Shown: piece after piece, positions 48,479-59,424 of the stretch
Layout: each line of letters begins with the position of its first letter
Numbering within the stretch: the first letter of the stretch is position 1
Assembly: GCA_024102725.1 (NCBI GenBank)
Contig: JAGFJL010000123.1
Location: 16,322 to 80,321 of the forward strand
Origin: Nitrococcus mobilis
GTDB taxonomy: Bacteria > Pseudomonadota > Gammaproteobacteria > Nitrococcales > Nitrococcaceae
Reading direction: 5' to 3'
DNA: 64,000 nucleotides
Notes under the pieces: model-generated
Databases searched by the model: none
The model's input: only the letters and a program-made list of their open reading frames with translations
What the model was told of the DNA's origin: nothing
Made by a program: the position numbers and the translations under genes

Positions 48479-49716
48479 TGGGCACTCCTGAACCCGAGCC
48501 GCTCTACCGGAGCCAGCAAGGGGCCAATATCCGGCAACTCAACGGCCACCGGCTTTTTGGCAAGCTCGCCTAGTTCACTAATCGTATCCTCGACCTCGGC
48601 GCTTTGCTCATCGAAATACAGGCCCAGCCATTCCCGGGCGCGCTCCAGGCTCTTTTGATAAAGCGCCTGATCACCTCGCAAGGCGGCGAGTCGCGCTGCC
48701 TCGAGTTCGAGGGTAAGATTCTGGTGCAAAAAGAAACGCTCTTGCGGCGTCACCAGCGGAACGACTTTGAGATCACGCGCAACCACCACCAGTCTGGACA
48801 GGCTGCCTTTCAGCTCTTCCCAGGCATGACCCACCTGCGCCCGCCAACCCTCAGCCGCTGCTGGGCTTGCAGGGGCACTCGCAGGGGGCTCATCAGTGGC
48901 GGTTCCGACCGCCAACGGCAGCTCAGGTAAGCGCTCACCGATTTGATACAAAGCTTGATTGATCTTGGTTCGATCCGGCGGCTGAATCTTTAGCAGGCTG
49001 TCGACGGCTCGTGCTATACCGCGCCGAGCCTCGATGCTCTCGCCGCCGAGATCCGCCAGCAGTTCATCCGCTTTTTTAAGGGCTGCCAACGCCGAGTCCA
49101 CATCACCGTAAAACCGGATCCGGTTTTTCGCCACGAAGGCCAAGTAGCCCGCCTCGGACTCGGCCCAGGCCGCGCGCTTGGCCCGGGCGAGCTCATCGAA
49201 ACGCTGCTTGAGCCGTTGTGCATTCTGCTGCAGCTCGGTATCGGCTTGCTGTTGCCTCGCCAATTGCTGCTGCACTCGCGATTGCCTCTGCTCAAGCTCG
49301 TTGACGCTCTTATCCAGGCGCGCCAACAGCTGCTCACTTGGGCCGGTGGGACGCTGCGCAAGCTGCTGCAGCTCACTCGACAGGGCGGACAAACGCTCTT
49401 GTATCGGCTGGAGATCCGCCTGCACACTCCCCGCAACAACATATTGCGAGTGCTGCGCCTGCAGACGCCGATCCTGCTGCCAGAGCCAATAGCCACCACC
49501 GGCCGCACCCGCCGCAACCAGCAGCGCCACGCCGAGCGCAATTCCTGCTAAAGCGCTCCCACTGCGTGGTGGTGGCGTACCACCGCCATTTCCTTTGGGG
49601 TCCGGTGGCGTTGATCGGACACCGCTGCCCGAACTGCCGCCTTGAGTTGGCGCGGTGCGCCCTGGCGATGCCGATGCGCCCTGCAGGCGCCCTTTATCTG
49701 TTTTCTCCTCGCTCAT
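48475..49716 (-). CDS. hemX: HemX-like membrane protein
   Basis: 413 residues. A Gly/Ser/Pro-rich cytoplasmic tail (about 1-50), one membrane segment (ALAGIALGVALLVAAGAAGG), then a long coiled-coil (LARLDKSVNELEQRQSRVQQ) and a C-terminal helical domain with RFFLHQNLTLELEAARLAAL. It was once annotated as an uroporphyrinogen-III methyltransferase, but the sequence shows no methyltransferase fold. Partner of hemY. Confidence 0.9.
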   Translation of the reverse strand: MSEEKTDKGRLQGASASPGRTAPTQGGSSGSGVRSTPPDPKGNGGGTPPPRSGSALAGIALGVALLVAAGAAGGGYWLWQQDRRLQAQHSQYVVAGSVQADLQPIQERLSALSSELQQLAQRPTGPSEQLLARLDKSVNELEQRQSRVQQQLARQQQADTELQQNAQRLKQRFDELARAKRAAWAESEAGYLAFVAKNRIRFYGDVDSALAALKKADELLADLGGESIEARRGIARAVDSLLKIQPPDRTKINQALYQIGERLPELPLAVGTATDEPPASAPASPAAAEGWRAQVGHAWEELKGSLSRLVVVARDLKVVPLVTPQERFFLHQNLTLELEAARLAALRGDQALYQKSLERAREWLGLYFDEQSAEVEDTISELGELAKKPVAVELPDIGPLLAPVERLGFRSAQ

Positions 49717-50084
49717 CTATCGTCATTCTCTATGCGTGTACATTCCACAGGCAGATCGGCCGCATGCCAAGGCCATCAAGGCCACTGCCCAATATTCGTT
49801 CGGCCAACCGCCCCCTTCCTTTGTGGTTTCGCGACCAAACCACCGCCTCGGCAGCCCTATGCTCGCTAACGGCAGCAAACGAAGTCCTCCGGTGCATACA
49901 CAGCCCCGCTGCCGAGATCGCCTTTACTTGCATAGGTCAAGCGGCATTGGTGGGCGATTATGAACCGCAGCCAATCCCTGCGCCACCCGACACCGGCGCG
50001 GGGCTTTCGCAACAACATCGGTCTGAGACTAATCTGACCAAGCTCCTCCGCTCAAGTGTAGTTCATCCCCAACGGGACATGCGG
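49717..50084. other. Gap where hemD is expected; no gene seen
   Basis: 368 bases between hemX and hemC, the usual place of hemD (uroporphyrinogen-III synthase, about 250 codons). The minus-strand frames are short and broken, with no clear HemD motif, so only a severely decayed remnant, or nothing, remains. The gene may be elsewhere in the genome. Confidence 0.6.
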
Positions 50085-51014
50085 CTACTCCTCGTCCGCT
50101 GCCGCCAACAGCTCGGCCGCACCGCGGGAGAGCAGATCGTCAGCCAACTGCCCGCCTAAGCTGACTCCCGCCGCTGCGAGCCCACGAATCTCACCGCGGA
50201 GCACGCAACTGCCATCACGGGAGCCGACCAATGCGCGCAACCACATGTTGGGGCCATCGAGCACCGCGAAGGCAGCGATCGGCACCTGACAACTGCCCTC
50301 GAGACGCGCATTGACGGCTCGTTCGGCCACGACCCGCAGATAGCTTGGATAATGGGTCAGGGGCGCAATCAGATCATTGATCTCCGGGTCGTCGCTGCGA
50401 CACTCGATGCCCAAGGCGCCCTGCCCGACCGCCGGTAGGCTTTGCTCCGGCGTGAGCGTACAGCGGATGCGCTCGGCAAGCCCCAAGCGGCGCAACCCCG
50501 CCGCCGCCAGCACGATCGCATCGAACTCGCCGCTCTCGAGCTTGGCAAGCCGCGTCTGTACGTTGCCGCGCAGCGTGCCCACTCGCAAATCCGGTCGTTG
50601 CGCCCGCAGCTGGCACTCCCGGCGTAGACTGGCGGTACCCACCCGCGCCCCTGTCGGCAGCGCCGCCAAGTCCTGGTAGCGGTTGGCAACAAAGGCATCG
50701 CAGGGATCTTCGCGCTCGAGCACCACCGGCAGGTGCATCCCTTCAGGCAAATCCGCCGGAACGTCTTTAATCGAATGGACTGCGATGTCCGCCCGCCCCT
50801 CCCAGATACCACGTTCGAGCTCTTTGACGAATAGCGCTTTACCGCCAATACGCGCAAGCGGCGTATCAAGAATACGATCACCCCGTGTGGTCATGGCGAC
50901 CAACTCGACCTCGAGCTCCGGGTACCGGCGGCGCAACTCCGCCGCGACGTGCTCAGCCTGCCATAAAGCAAGCGGACTCTTGCGCGTAGCGATGCGCAGC
51001 CGGCGTCTGGACAT
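50085..51014 (-). CDS. hemC: Porphobilinogen deaminase (hydroxymethylbilane synthase)
   Basis: 309 residues from ATG 51014; the frame runs farther upstream through a decayed algR copy, which is not part of the protein. Motifs: [31 protein letters not shown] [38 protein letters not shown], and [14 protein letters not shown] with the dipyrromethane-binding Cys. It condenses four porphobilinogens to hydroxymethylbilane. The insertion upstream has separated it from algR, so its original promoter arrangement has probably changed. Confidence 0.95.
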   Translation of the reverse strand: MSRRRLRIATRKSPLALWQAEHVAAELRRRYPELEVELVAMTTRGDRILDTPLARIGGKALFVKELERGIWEGRADIAVHSIKDVPADLPEGMHLPVVLEREDPCDAFVANRYQDLAALPTGARVGTASLRRECQLRAQRPDLRVGTLRGNVQTRLAKLESGEFDAIVLAAAGLRRLGLAERIRCTLTPEQSLPAVGQGALGIECRSDDPEINDLIAPLTHYPSYLRVVAERAVNARLEGSCQVPIAAFAVLDGPNMWLRALVGSRDGSCVLRGEIRGLAAAGVSLGGQLADDLLSRGAAELLAAADEE

Positions 51015-51064
51015 GCAATTCCTCAACTTCCAAGCTTCTGGGAAACCGCCGCAACAGACAAGCA

Positions 51065-51414
51065 CGCAGTAGGCTGCGCACCTGCGGTAGGTGGCGTCGA
51101 CTGACCTCGAGTCGCTCCTCGCTGCCCAGGAGCACGGCATAGCAGCGCCCGGATGGGCGCTGCTCCAAGCCGACGCGGCTGGCGCGCACAACCCCCGCCT
51201 TGCGGTGAATGTGCAGCAACCGCCGGCCGAACTCCTTACTCTAGCTGGCGCAGCGAATCCTCGATGAGATCCTCGCCATCTGTATGCCTAACAATAACGT
51301 ACTTCTGATCGGCCATGAAATAGTGAATGTCGGCGATCGCAACAAGTTCGATACCGCGGCGCCGAAGGCGGCCAACGCGTGATCACAGTAGGTAGTTACG
51401 AAAATCACCACCGG
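51065..51414 (-). pseudogene. Decayed partial copy of algR
   Basis: This stretch is nearly identical to 52791-53291, the 3' two-thirds of the intact alg[21 protein letters not shown] is shared exactly. Differences are an extra base within a CTCCT-type run, point changes, and a 151-base deletion between two CCGCGGCG copies (at 53079-53086 and 53230-53237 in the intact gene). It cannot encode a response regulator. Homology is lost beyond about 51414. Confidence 0.85.
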
Positions 51415-51648
51415 AGATCGCTCCAAATAATCCAACCACGCGGCGAGCGGTTGCTTGAGTGGAGGGAAAGGGGGGTTATTCTGCCTACATGCGCGACCTA
51501 ACCGAATAGGAGTACCCAATATGCAAGGACTGAAGGGGCGTCCAACCCATTCCCTTACCCCAATGGCATGTAACCTGATGGCGCACTTGTAAAAAAACGC
51601 CTTGCAACGCCGACAAACACAGCATTGAACAAGTCACCGGAGCTTGGC

Positions 51649-52638
51649 ATGCGTACATTATTCTCTCTGTTATCTATGCTCTTGCTGATGGCACCGGCGC
51701 CGTCCCGCGCCGATTCCGCGCGCATCGAAATTCAGGAATGGCCGGTACCTTGGCAAGGTACCCAACCGCGCGATCCGGATGTGGCGCCCGATGGCCGCAT
51801 TTGGTTCGTGGGGCAGACTGGCGATTACGTCGCCAACTTCAATCCCACGACGGAAACCTTCGTAAGAATCGACCTCAAAAAAGGCACTGGACCGCACAAC
51901 TTAATTGTCGGATCCGAGGGATACATCTGGTACGCAGGCAACCGCGACCGGCATATTGGTCGCATTGATCCAGAAACGAAGAAGATCTTGCGCATTGATA
52001 TGCCGATTGGCGCGGCGCATGATCCCCACACCCTGATCGAGGACGGTCACGGGAATATCTGGTTCACCGTGCAGCATGGCAATTTCATCGGCCGCCTGGA
52101 CAAGACAAACCACAAGATCCACTTGGTGCCAGTCACGACCAAGCAGGCACGACCCTACGGCATTATCAGCGATCCCCAGGGCCGGCCCTGGGTTGCTCTG
52201 TTGGGCACAAACAAACTGGCGAGCGTCGATCCGAAAACCATGCAGTTGACGGAAATAGAGCTGCCGCGTCCGGATGCCCGACCGCGCCGAGTGGCTAGAA
52301 CCAGTGACGGGCGAATTTGGTATGTCGACTACGCCCAAGGCTACCTGGGCAACTACGATCCGGACACCCACAAGATCCAGGAGTGGAAGACTCCCAACGG
52401 GAACTCAGGCCCATATGCCATGACGGCAGACGACAAAAATCGACTTTGGTTTGTGGAGACGATCCCACATCCGAACCGGTTTATCGGTTTTGATCCGGCA
52501 ACCGAGCAATTCTTCAGCCAGTCAGACATCCCAAGCGGCGGCGGTTCGGTAAGACACATGGTGTTTGATCCACAAACCAACACCATTTGGTTCGGCACTG
52601 ACACACAACGTCTGGGGCGGGCAAGCTTGCCTGACTGA
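51649..52638 (+). CDS. Secreted virginiamycin B lyase-like beta-propeller protein
   Basis: 329 residues. Signal peptide MRTLFSLLSMLLLMAPAPSR ends with Ala before DSA. The rest is repeated blades of the streptogramin lyase (Vgb)/SMP-30-like propeller: DVAPDGRIWFVGQTGDYVA, VGSEGYIWYAGN, DGHGNIWFTVQHGNFIGRLD, TSDGRIWYVDYAQGYLGNYD. Most members are not antibiotic lyases, so the substrate is open. ATG 51649 has CGGAG seven bases upstream. It lies between intact algR and the decayed algR copy, on the opposite strand, as the insert of a duplication. Confidence 0.85.
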   Translation: MRTLFSLLSMLLLMAPAPSRADSARIEIQEWPVPWQGTQPRDPDVAPDGRIWFVGQTGDYVANFNPTTETFVRIDLKKGTGPHNLIVGSEGYIWYAGNRDRHIGRIDPETKKILRIDMPIGAAHDPHTLIEDGHGNIWFTVQHGNFIGRLDKTNHKIHLVPVTTKQARPYGIISDPQGRPWVALLGTNKLASVDPKTMQLTEIELPRPDARPRRVARTSDGRIWYVDYAQGYLGNYDPDTHKIQEWKTPNGNSGPYAMTADDKNRLWFVETIPHPNRFIGFDPATEQFFSQSDIPSGGGSVRHMVFDPQTNTIWFGTDTQRLGRASLPD

Positions 52639-52774
52639 GGCCTGTTCCCTTTGATTGCACCGCGTCCGTACAGGGCTTACCGAGTGTACACACAGCCGGG
52701 ACACCGACCGATCCGGTATGAGTAATGTGCAACAGCTGCGCGACGAACAGCATGATGCTCAGGTGCAACCTTCC

Positions 52775-53512
52775 TCAGACAGCGGTTTCGCGCAGTAGGC
52801 TGCGCACCTGCGGTAGGTGGCGTCGACTGACCTCGAGTCGCTCCTCGCTGCCCAGGAGCACGGCATAGCAGCGCCCATCCGGACGCTTCTCCAGGCCGAC
52901 GAGGCGGGCGCGCGCAACCAGCGCCTTGCGGTGAATGCGCAGGAACCGCCGGCCGAACTCCTCCTCTAGCTGGCGCAGCGAATCCTCGATGAGATCCTCG
53001 CCATCTGTATGCCTGACAATAACGTACTTCTGATCGGCCATGAAATAGTGAATGTCGGCGATCGCAACAAGCTCGACACCGCGGCGACGCCGACACAGGA
53101 TGTGCTGCCGGCCCCGTGCTTCGGACAGGGGCTGAAGTGTGTCGAGTTGGGCTCGATTGACTCGACGCGCCTTGGTAAGCGCCGCGGCAAGGCGTTCACG
53201 CCGCACGGGCTTTACCAAATAGTCAATCGCCGCGGCGTCAAAGGCGGCCAACGCGTGATCGCCGTAGGCGGTTACAAAAATCACCGCCGGGGGTTGCGCC
53301 AACTGACTCAACCGGGCCGCCGCTTGCAAGCCATCCATGCCCGGCATACGGATATCCATCAGCACGATCTCGGGCTGCCAACGGTGGCAACATTGCAGCG
53401 CCTCGGTCCCATTCGCCGCCTCAGCCACGACCTCATGCTCGCCCACCGCGCGAACCAACGCGGCTAAGCGCCCACGCGCCGGCGCCTCATCATCGACGAT
53501 GAGGATCTTCAC
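52775..53512 (-). CDS. algR: LytTR-family response regulator AlgR
   Basis: 245 residues. Receiver domain (about 1-120): ILIVDDEAPARGRLAAL, phospho-acceptor IVLMDIRMPGMDGLQAA, and IDYLVKPVRRERL. C-terminal LytTR DNA-binding domain (about 140-240): [40 protein letters not shown], and [15 protein letters not shown]. In Pseudomonas AlgR controls alginate and type IV pili; here only the family role is certain. Its start lies inside the end of algZ (23-base overlap). Confidence 0.93.
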   Translation of the reverse strand: MKILIVDDEAPARGRLAALVRAVGEHEVVAEAANGTEALQCCHRWQPEIVLMDIRMPGMDGLQAAARLSQLAQPPAVIFVTAYGDHALAAFDAAAIDYLVKPVRRERLAAALTKARRVNRAQLDTLQPLSEARGRQHILCRRRRGVELVAIADIHYFMADQKYVIVRHTDGEDLIEDSLRQLEEEFGRRFLRIHRKALVARARLVGLEKRPDGRCYAVLLGSEERLEVSRRHLPQVRSLLRETAV

Positions 53513-54560
53513 TGCACGCCCCCCGACTCTGCTTACCGAGTGCAGTGCACCGCCGGTAAGGAAAGCGTATCGTCACATGATAGAAACGCTGATCGTCTTG
53601 GACATACAGCTGTCCGTGCTGCGCAAAAGCCAACTGCAGCCGCTCCCGGACGTTTTCCTGCGCCATGCCGAACCCGGCGCGCAGTCGATCGTTCGGCCCG
53701 GGCGAGGGGTTGCGCACCGTAATGACCACCGCCCCGTTCTCCCTAGCGCCATGAATCGAGAGCACGCCGCCTTCCAGGCGTGGCTCGATCCCGTGATAGA
53801 CTGCATTCTCCAACAACGGCTGCAAGGAAAGCGGGGGGATCAGTGCATCGCCCGGGAGTGCCGCGATATCCCGCTGCAATCTCAATCGCCCCCCCAAGCG
53901 TATTCCCTCCATCCGCAGATAACCGTCCGCCAAAGCGAGCTCCTCAGCCAACGCGACCAACCGGTCCCGCCGCCCCAGGCTGGCCCGAAACAAGTCCGCC
54001 AGATCCTCCACCAAGCGCTCGGCTTCGGCGGGAGCACTCGGAATCAACGAGGCGATGGTATTGAGGCTGTTGAACAGAAAATGCGGGCGAATGCGCGCCT
54101 GCAGCGCATCGATGCGCGCCTCAGCCGTGCTCTGGATTCGAATCCGCCAGGCGTGCTGAACATACATGTAGCGCAGCGCCACGGCAGCGGCGACGGCCGC
54201 GACAGCCACGCTGCGCAGTAGGAACTGGAGATGGCCGGAACCGATCACAGGACCGTAGACGAGCCGATAGCCAACCTCGCTGACCAGCAGCGTAACGCCC
54301 AGGATGAGTGCGTAGCTCAAAGCGGCCGCCGCCGTGTTGCCTAGCCGGGCCAGCCAATCCCGCAGCAAACACAGCAGCGCCGCGCTGCACAGACCAATCC
54401 ATTGCACAAACAGCGACAGCAGGCTCAAATCCTGCCAGAGTCCGCTCCCCGGCGCGCGCGCCAACACCATCACGAGCACCAGCAGCTCACCCACGACGAC
54501 GATGGCGAATACACTGCGAATGGCACAGAAATTGGGTAGAAAACTTTCCTTGGCCGCCAC
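53490..54560 (-). CDS. algZ: Membrane sensor histidine kinase AlgZ/FimS
   Basis: 356 residues from GTG 54560, which has AAGGAG ten bases upstream; the longer frame lacks such a site. Four to five membrane segments (about 20-130), then the His_kinase motif ARIRPHFLFNSLNTIASLIP with the phospho-acceptor His, a short ATPase region with PPLSLQPLLENAVYHGI and the G-box GFGMAQENVRERLQL. It pairs with AlgR, with coupled translation. It is divergent from argH. Confidence 0.9.
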   Translation of the reverse strand: MAAKESFLPNFCAIRSVFAIVVVGELLVLVMVLARAPGSGLWQDLSLLSLFVQWIGLCSAALLCLLRDWLARLGNTAAAALSYALILGVTLLVSEVGYRLVYGPVIGSGHLQFLLRSVAVAAVAAAVALRYMYVQHAWRIRIQSTAEARIDALQARIRPHFLFNSLNTIASLIPSAPAEAERLVEDLADLFRASLGRRDRLVALAEELALADGYLRMEGIRLGGRLRLQRDIAALPGDALIPPLSLQPLLENAVYHGIEPRLEGGVLSIHGARENGAVVITVRNPSPGPNDRLRAGFGMAQENVRERLQLAFAQHGQLYVQDDQRFYHVTIRFPYRRCTALGKQSRGACSEDPHRR

Positions 54561-54709
54561 GCCGCCTCGTCTCCTTGAAGCTCGCCGCTGATCGAACCGA
54601 CTCGGACATGGGCGCTCGGGCCAAACCATGTTTCGGCACCGCGGCACGCCGGAACCGAGATGAAATTGTTATAGTGTAATTTTTAGCTTGTTCAGCATGA
54701 GATTGCACC

Positions 54710-56107
<1,398 letters not shown>

Positions 56108-56152
56108 CCTGGCCGGCAATGGTCTTGGCGGCGGAGCAGGACAGCCCCCGGC

Positions 56153-56836
56153 TTAGCGCGGCGGCTCCGCGAGCACCTGCTGCAGCCAGGCGGCGATGGC
56201 CTGAATCTCCTCCCAGCAAACCTGATGCCCCATAGCGTACTCGCGCCATTCCACCGGGTAACCGCGCGCCTGCAACCAGCGCCGCGCATAGTCGCCGAGC
56301 TCGAACGGCAGTACCGGATCTTGGTGGCCATGAGCCATGAATATCGGGGTCTCGGCATTACCCTCGGCTCGCGACTCGGCCATCGCCTGATGCAGGGGCA
56401 GATAGGTCGACAAGCCCATGATCCCCGCCAACCGCTGCGGATAGCGCAGCCCCGTATACAGCGCGAGCGCCCCACCCTGGGAGAAGCCCGCGAGCACGAT
56501 GCGCTCGGCGGGAACGCCCCGCCGGATCTCCCGGTCGATCAGCTCGCGCAGCCGGCGCTCGCTGTCCTGGATACCCGCCGCATCCTGGGGCGATCCGGCC
56601 TCCACCCCCAGCAGATCGTACCAGGCGCGCATGGCCATGCCACCATTGATGGTTACCGGCCGGTAGGGTGCGTGCGGAAAAACGAACCGGATTCGGGCCT
56701 CCTGGGGAAGACCCAGCTCCGGTACGATGGGCTGGAAATCGCGGCCATCGGCACCGAGCCCGTGCAGCCAAATCACCGCGGCCTGCGCTTGACCGCCCGG
56801 CTCGACCTCCAAAGTTTCGAGCAGCTTTTCAGCCAT
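56153..56836 (-). CDS. Alpha/beta hydrolase, phospholipase/carboxylesterase family
   Basis: 227 residues. AVIWLHGLGADGRDFQPIVP supplies the oxyanion hole; IVLAGFSQGGALALYTGLRY has the nucleophilic Ser; FMAHGHQDPVLPF and MGHQVCWEEIQAI hold the Asp and His. Matches the EstB/YpfH group of acyl-protein thioesterase-like carboxylesterases. Cytoplasmic (no signal peptide). It ends just after argH, convergent with it. Confidence 0.9.
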   Translation of the reverse strand: MAEKLLETLEVEPGGQAQAAVIWLHGLGADGRDFQPIVPELGLPQEARIRFVFPHAPYRPVTINGGMAMRAWYDLLGVEAGSPQDAAGIQDSERRLRELIDREIRRGVPAERIVLAGFSQGGALALYTGLRYPQRLAGIMGLSTYLPLHQAMAESRAEGNAETPIFMAHGHQDPVLPFELGDYARRWLQARGYPVEWREYAMGHQVCWEEIQAIAAWLQQVLAEPPR

Positions 56837-56960
56837 GCAAAGTTTGTTAACCTCGCTCGTTCAAAAACTCAGACAACCAAAGCCCCAAGGGGAAAGCGGC
56901 TGCGGCACATGCTCGGCATCCCGCTATAATGGACAGGTTGACCGCCGGGGGGTGGGTTTA

Positions 56961-57107
56961 ATGCTCCGGAGACTCGCCTGGATCGCCTTGCTCGCGGCTC
57001 TGCTGCTCAACACGAGCTGCGGTCTAAAGGGGCCCTTGTATCTACCCGATCAGCCGGCCGACAGTGTGTTCCCCCAGCCGGGTCTATCTCCGCGAGACGA
57101 CATATGA
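56961..57107 (+). CDS. lptM: LptM-like lipoprotein (YifL)
   Basis: 48 residues, too small for routine frames. Lipobox LLNTSCGLKGPLYLP: lipidated Cys at residue 20, followed by the signature GLKGPLYLPD of LptM, which helps LptD disulfide maturation for LPS transport. Start ATG 56961 follows a GGGGGGTGGG stretch. TGA overlaps the lysA start (ATGA), as in most gammaproteobacteria. Confidence 0.9.
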   Translation: MLRRLAWIALLAALLLNTSCGLKGPLYLPDQPADSVFPQPGLSPRDDI

Positions 57108-58369
57108 ACGACTTTACGCTGCGCAATGGCGTTCTGCACGCCGAGGATATCGCATTACCGAGTGTGGCGAAACGCTTCGGCACCCCCTGCTATGTCTATT
57201 CGCGCCGATCCATCGAGGCCGCTTGGCGGGCTTTCGACGATGCCTTCGCCGGCCATGACCATCTCATCTGCTATGCCGTCAAAGCCAACTCCAACCTGGC
57301 GATCCTCAATTTACTCGCTCGACTCGGCTCCGGTTTCGATATCGTCTCCGGCGGCGAACTCGAGCGCGTGCTCGCCGCCGGGGGGGATCCCGCTAAAGTG
57401 GTGTTCTCAGGCGTGGCCAAAACCGAGGCGGAAATGCGCCGAGCTTTGGAGGTCGGTATCCTCTGCTTCAATGTGGAGTCGGAGCCGGAGCTCGAGCGCT
57501 TGGCCGCAGTAGCCCGATCTTTAAACCGACGCGCGCGGATATCGCTGCGGATCAACCCCGATGTCGACCCCGACACACACCCGTACATCGCCACAGGGCT
57601 GAGCGAGAACAAGTTCGGTATCGACATTCACGCGGTCGAACGGGTTTACCGACGAGCGGCCGATCTACCCGGCATCAATGTTATCGGGGTCGACTTCCAC
57701 ATCGGCTCGCAGCTCACCCGGGTCGAACCGGTTACCGACGCCCTGGAGCGGGTGTTGGCGCTAATCGATCGATTGCAGGGGATGGGTATCGAGATCAGCC
57801 ACCTGGATGTCGGCGGGGGCATGGCCATTCGGTACCGGGAGGAGACACCACCGTCGATCGACGCCTATGCCCGGCAATTGCTTGCCCAACTGGAAAACCG
57901 CCCGCTACGGCTCTTGCTGGAGCCGGGGCGCGCCATCGTCGGTAATGCCGGCGTGCTGCTGACCCGAGTGGAATATCTGAAGCACACTACGCAGCGGCAC
58001 TTCGCCATCGTCGACGCCGCGATGAACGATTTACTGCGCCCGGCACTTTACGAGGCCTGGATGGCTATCGAAGCGGTCGCTCCGCGGCAAGACGATACCC
58101 CGACTCGGCGCTACGATGTGGTGGGCCCGGTCTGCGAGAGCGCCGATTTTCTGGCAAGGGATCGCGAGTTGGCCCTGGCAGCGGGCGACCTTCTGGTGGT
58201 GCGCTCAGCCGGTGCCTATGGTTTTGTCATGAGCTCCAACTACAACAGCCGGCCTCGGCCCGCTGAGCTGATGGCCGACGGCGAGGCGATCCACCTAATA
58301 CGCGAGCGCGAACGCACCGAGGCGCTCTGGGCCGACGAGCGCATGGCAACGCTCGGGCCCGAGCGTTGA
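57104..58369 (+). CDS. lysA: Diaminopimelate decarboxylase
   Basis: 421 residues. Makes L-lysine from meso-diaminopimelate with PLP. YAVKANSNLAILNLLARLG carries the PLP Lys, VDFHIGSQLTRVEP and LDVGGGMAIRY bind phosphate, GPVCESADFLARD holds the catalytic Cys, and GAYGFVMSSNYNSRPRPAE the late Tyr. Coupled to lptM; dapF follows after 74 bases. Confidence 0.96.
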   Translation: MNDFTLRNGVLHAEDIALPSVAKRFGTPCYVYSRRSIEAAWRAFDDAFAGHDHLICYAVKANSNLAILNLLARLGSGFDIVSGGELERVLAAGGDPAKVVFSGVAKTEAEMRRALEVGILCFNVESEPELERLAAVARSLNRRARISLRINPDVDPDTHPYIATGLSENKFGIDIHAVERVYRRAADLPGINVIGVDFHIGSQLTRVEPVTDALERVLALIDRLQGMGIEISHLDVGGGMAIRYREETPPSIDAYARQLLAQLENRPLRLLLEPGRAIVGNAGVLLTRVEYLKHTTQRHFAIVDAAMNDLLRPALYEAWMAIEAVAPRQDDTPTRRYDVVGPVCESADFLARDRELALAAGDLLVVRSAGAYGFVMSSNYNSRPRPAELMADGEAIHLIRERERTEALWADERMATLGPER

Positions 58370-58443
58370 GCACGCTCTGTGGGCGGGTTGGATTGCGTTT
58401 CACTTACCAGCTACCAGCACGGTTAGAGAGCCACGAGTAGAGC

Positions 58444-59286
58444 ATGACGAAGCTACGCTTCACCAAGATGCAAGCGCTGGGCAACGATTTTGTCGTAATC
58501 GACGCAATGAGCCAGACGGTGGCGCTCAGTTCTGAACAAATCAGACAGTTATCGAACCGCCGGCTTGGTATCGGCTGTGATCAAGTGTTGCTCGCCGAAC
58601 GACCGCGGCGGCCGGATACCGATATTCGCTACCGCGTTTTCAATGCCGATGGCGGCGAGGTCGAACACTGCGGCAATGGGGTCCGCTGCCTGGCGCGGTT
58701 CCTCCACGAAAAAGCCTTGCTCAAGCAGCACGAACTACGGGTGGAAACACGCAACGGCCTAACCCTCGTGCACTTGTGCGACGATGGCGCAATTGCGGTC
58801 AACATGGGGTCACCGATTCTGGAGCCGGAGCGGATTCCCTTTCGCTCGGCCAAGCAGGCCAGCGAATACGCACTCGCGCTGGGGCGCGAGTGCGTCACTA
58901 TAGGCGCCGTATCGATGGGCAACCCCCATGCCGTGCTGCAGGTCGATGACATCGATTCCGCGCCCGTCGACACGCTCGGCCCGGCCATCATGCGACATGC
59001 GGATTTCCCGCAACGCGTCAACGTCGGTTTTATGCAGGTGGTGAGCCGAGATCGGATTCGTCTGCGGGTCTATGAACGCGGGGCTGGGGAGACTCCGGCT
59101 TGTGGGACCGGTGCCTGCGCGGCGGTCGTCTCCGGCCGGCTACGTGGTCTGCTGGATGTCCAGGTAAAAGTGGATCTTCCCGGCGGTGCGCTGATGATAT
59201 ATTGGGGCGGCGGTGATCGTGAGGATACATCCGTTTGGATGACCGGTCCGGCCCTAACGGTCTATGAAGGAGAGATCCGGCTTTAA
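58444..59286 (+). CDS. dapF: Diaminopimelate epimerase
   Basis: 280 residues. Interconverts LL- and meso-diaminopimelate. The two catalytic cysteines are in VEHCGNGVRCLARFL and ETPACGTGACAAVVSGRL. Two homologous halves are seen (LRFTKMQALGNDFVVID starts the first). Supplies meso-DAP for peptidoglycan and for lysA. Confidence 0.96.
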   Translation: MTKLRFTKMQALGNDFVVIDAMSQTVALSSEQIRQLSNRRLGIGCDQVLLAERPRRPDTDIRYRVFNADGGEVEHCGNGVRCLARFLHEKALLKQHELRVETRNGLTLVHLCDDGAIAVNMGSPILEPERIPFRSAKQASEYALALGRECVTIGAVSMGNPHAVLQVDDIDSAPVDTLGPAIMRHADFPQRVNVGFMQVVSRDRIRLRVYERGAGETPACGTGACAAVVSGRLRGLLDVQVKVDLPGGALMIYWGGGDREDTSVWMTGPALTVYEGEIRL

Positions 59287-59424
59287 CGGCATTCCAAACT
59301 CGGCCATGCAGGGCGGCTCACGGAGAAAACCGCTGTCAGCCTTAACCTAAGACGTACCAAGCTCGGCCAGCGGCCGGCTCCGGGAGAATAAAGCAAAGCG
59401 TGCACACAGGCGGGGGCAAAATCG

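Noticed and set aside
54121..54180. GATTCGAATCC resembling a tRNA T-loop
   Set aside because: Lies within algZ coding sequence and no tRNA cloverleaf can be drawn around it.
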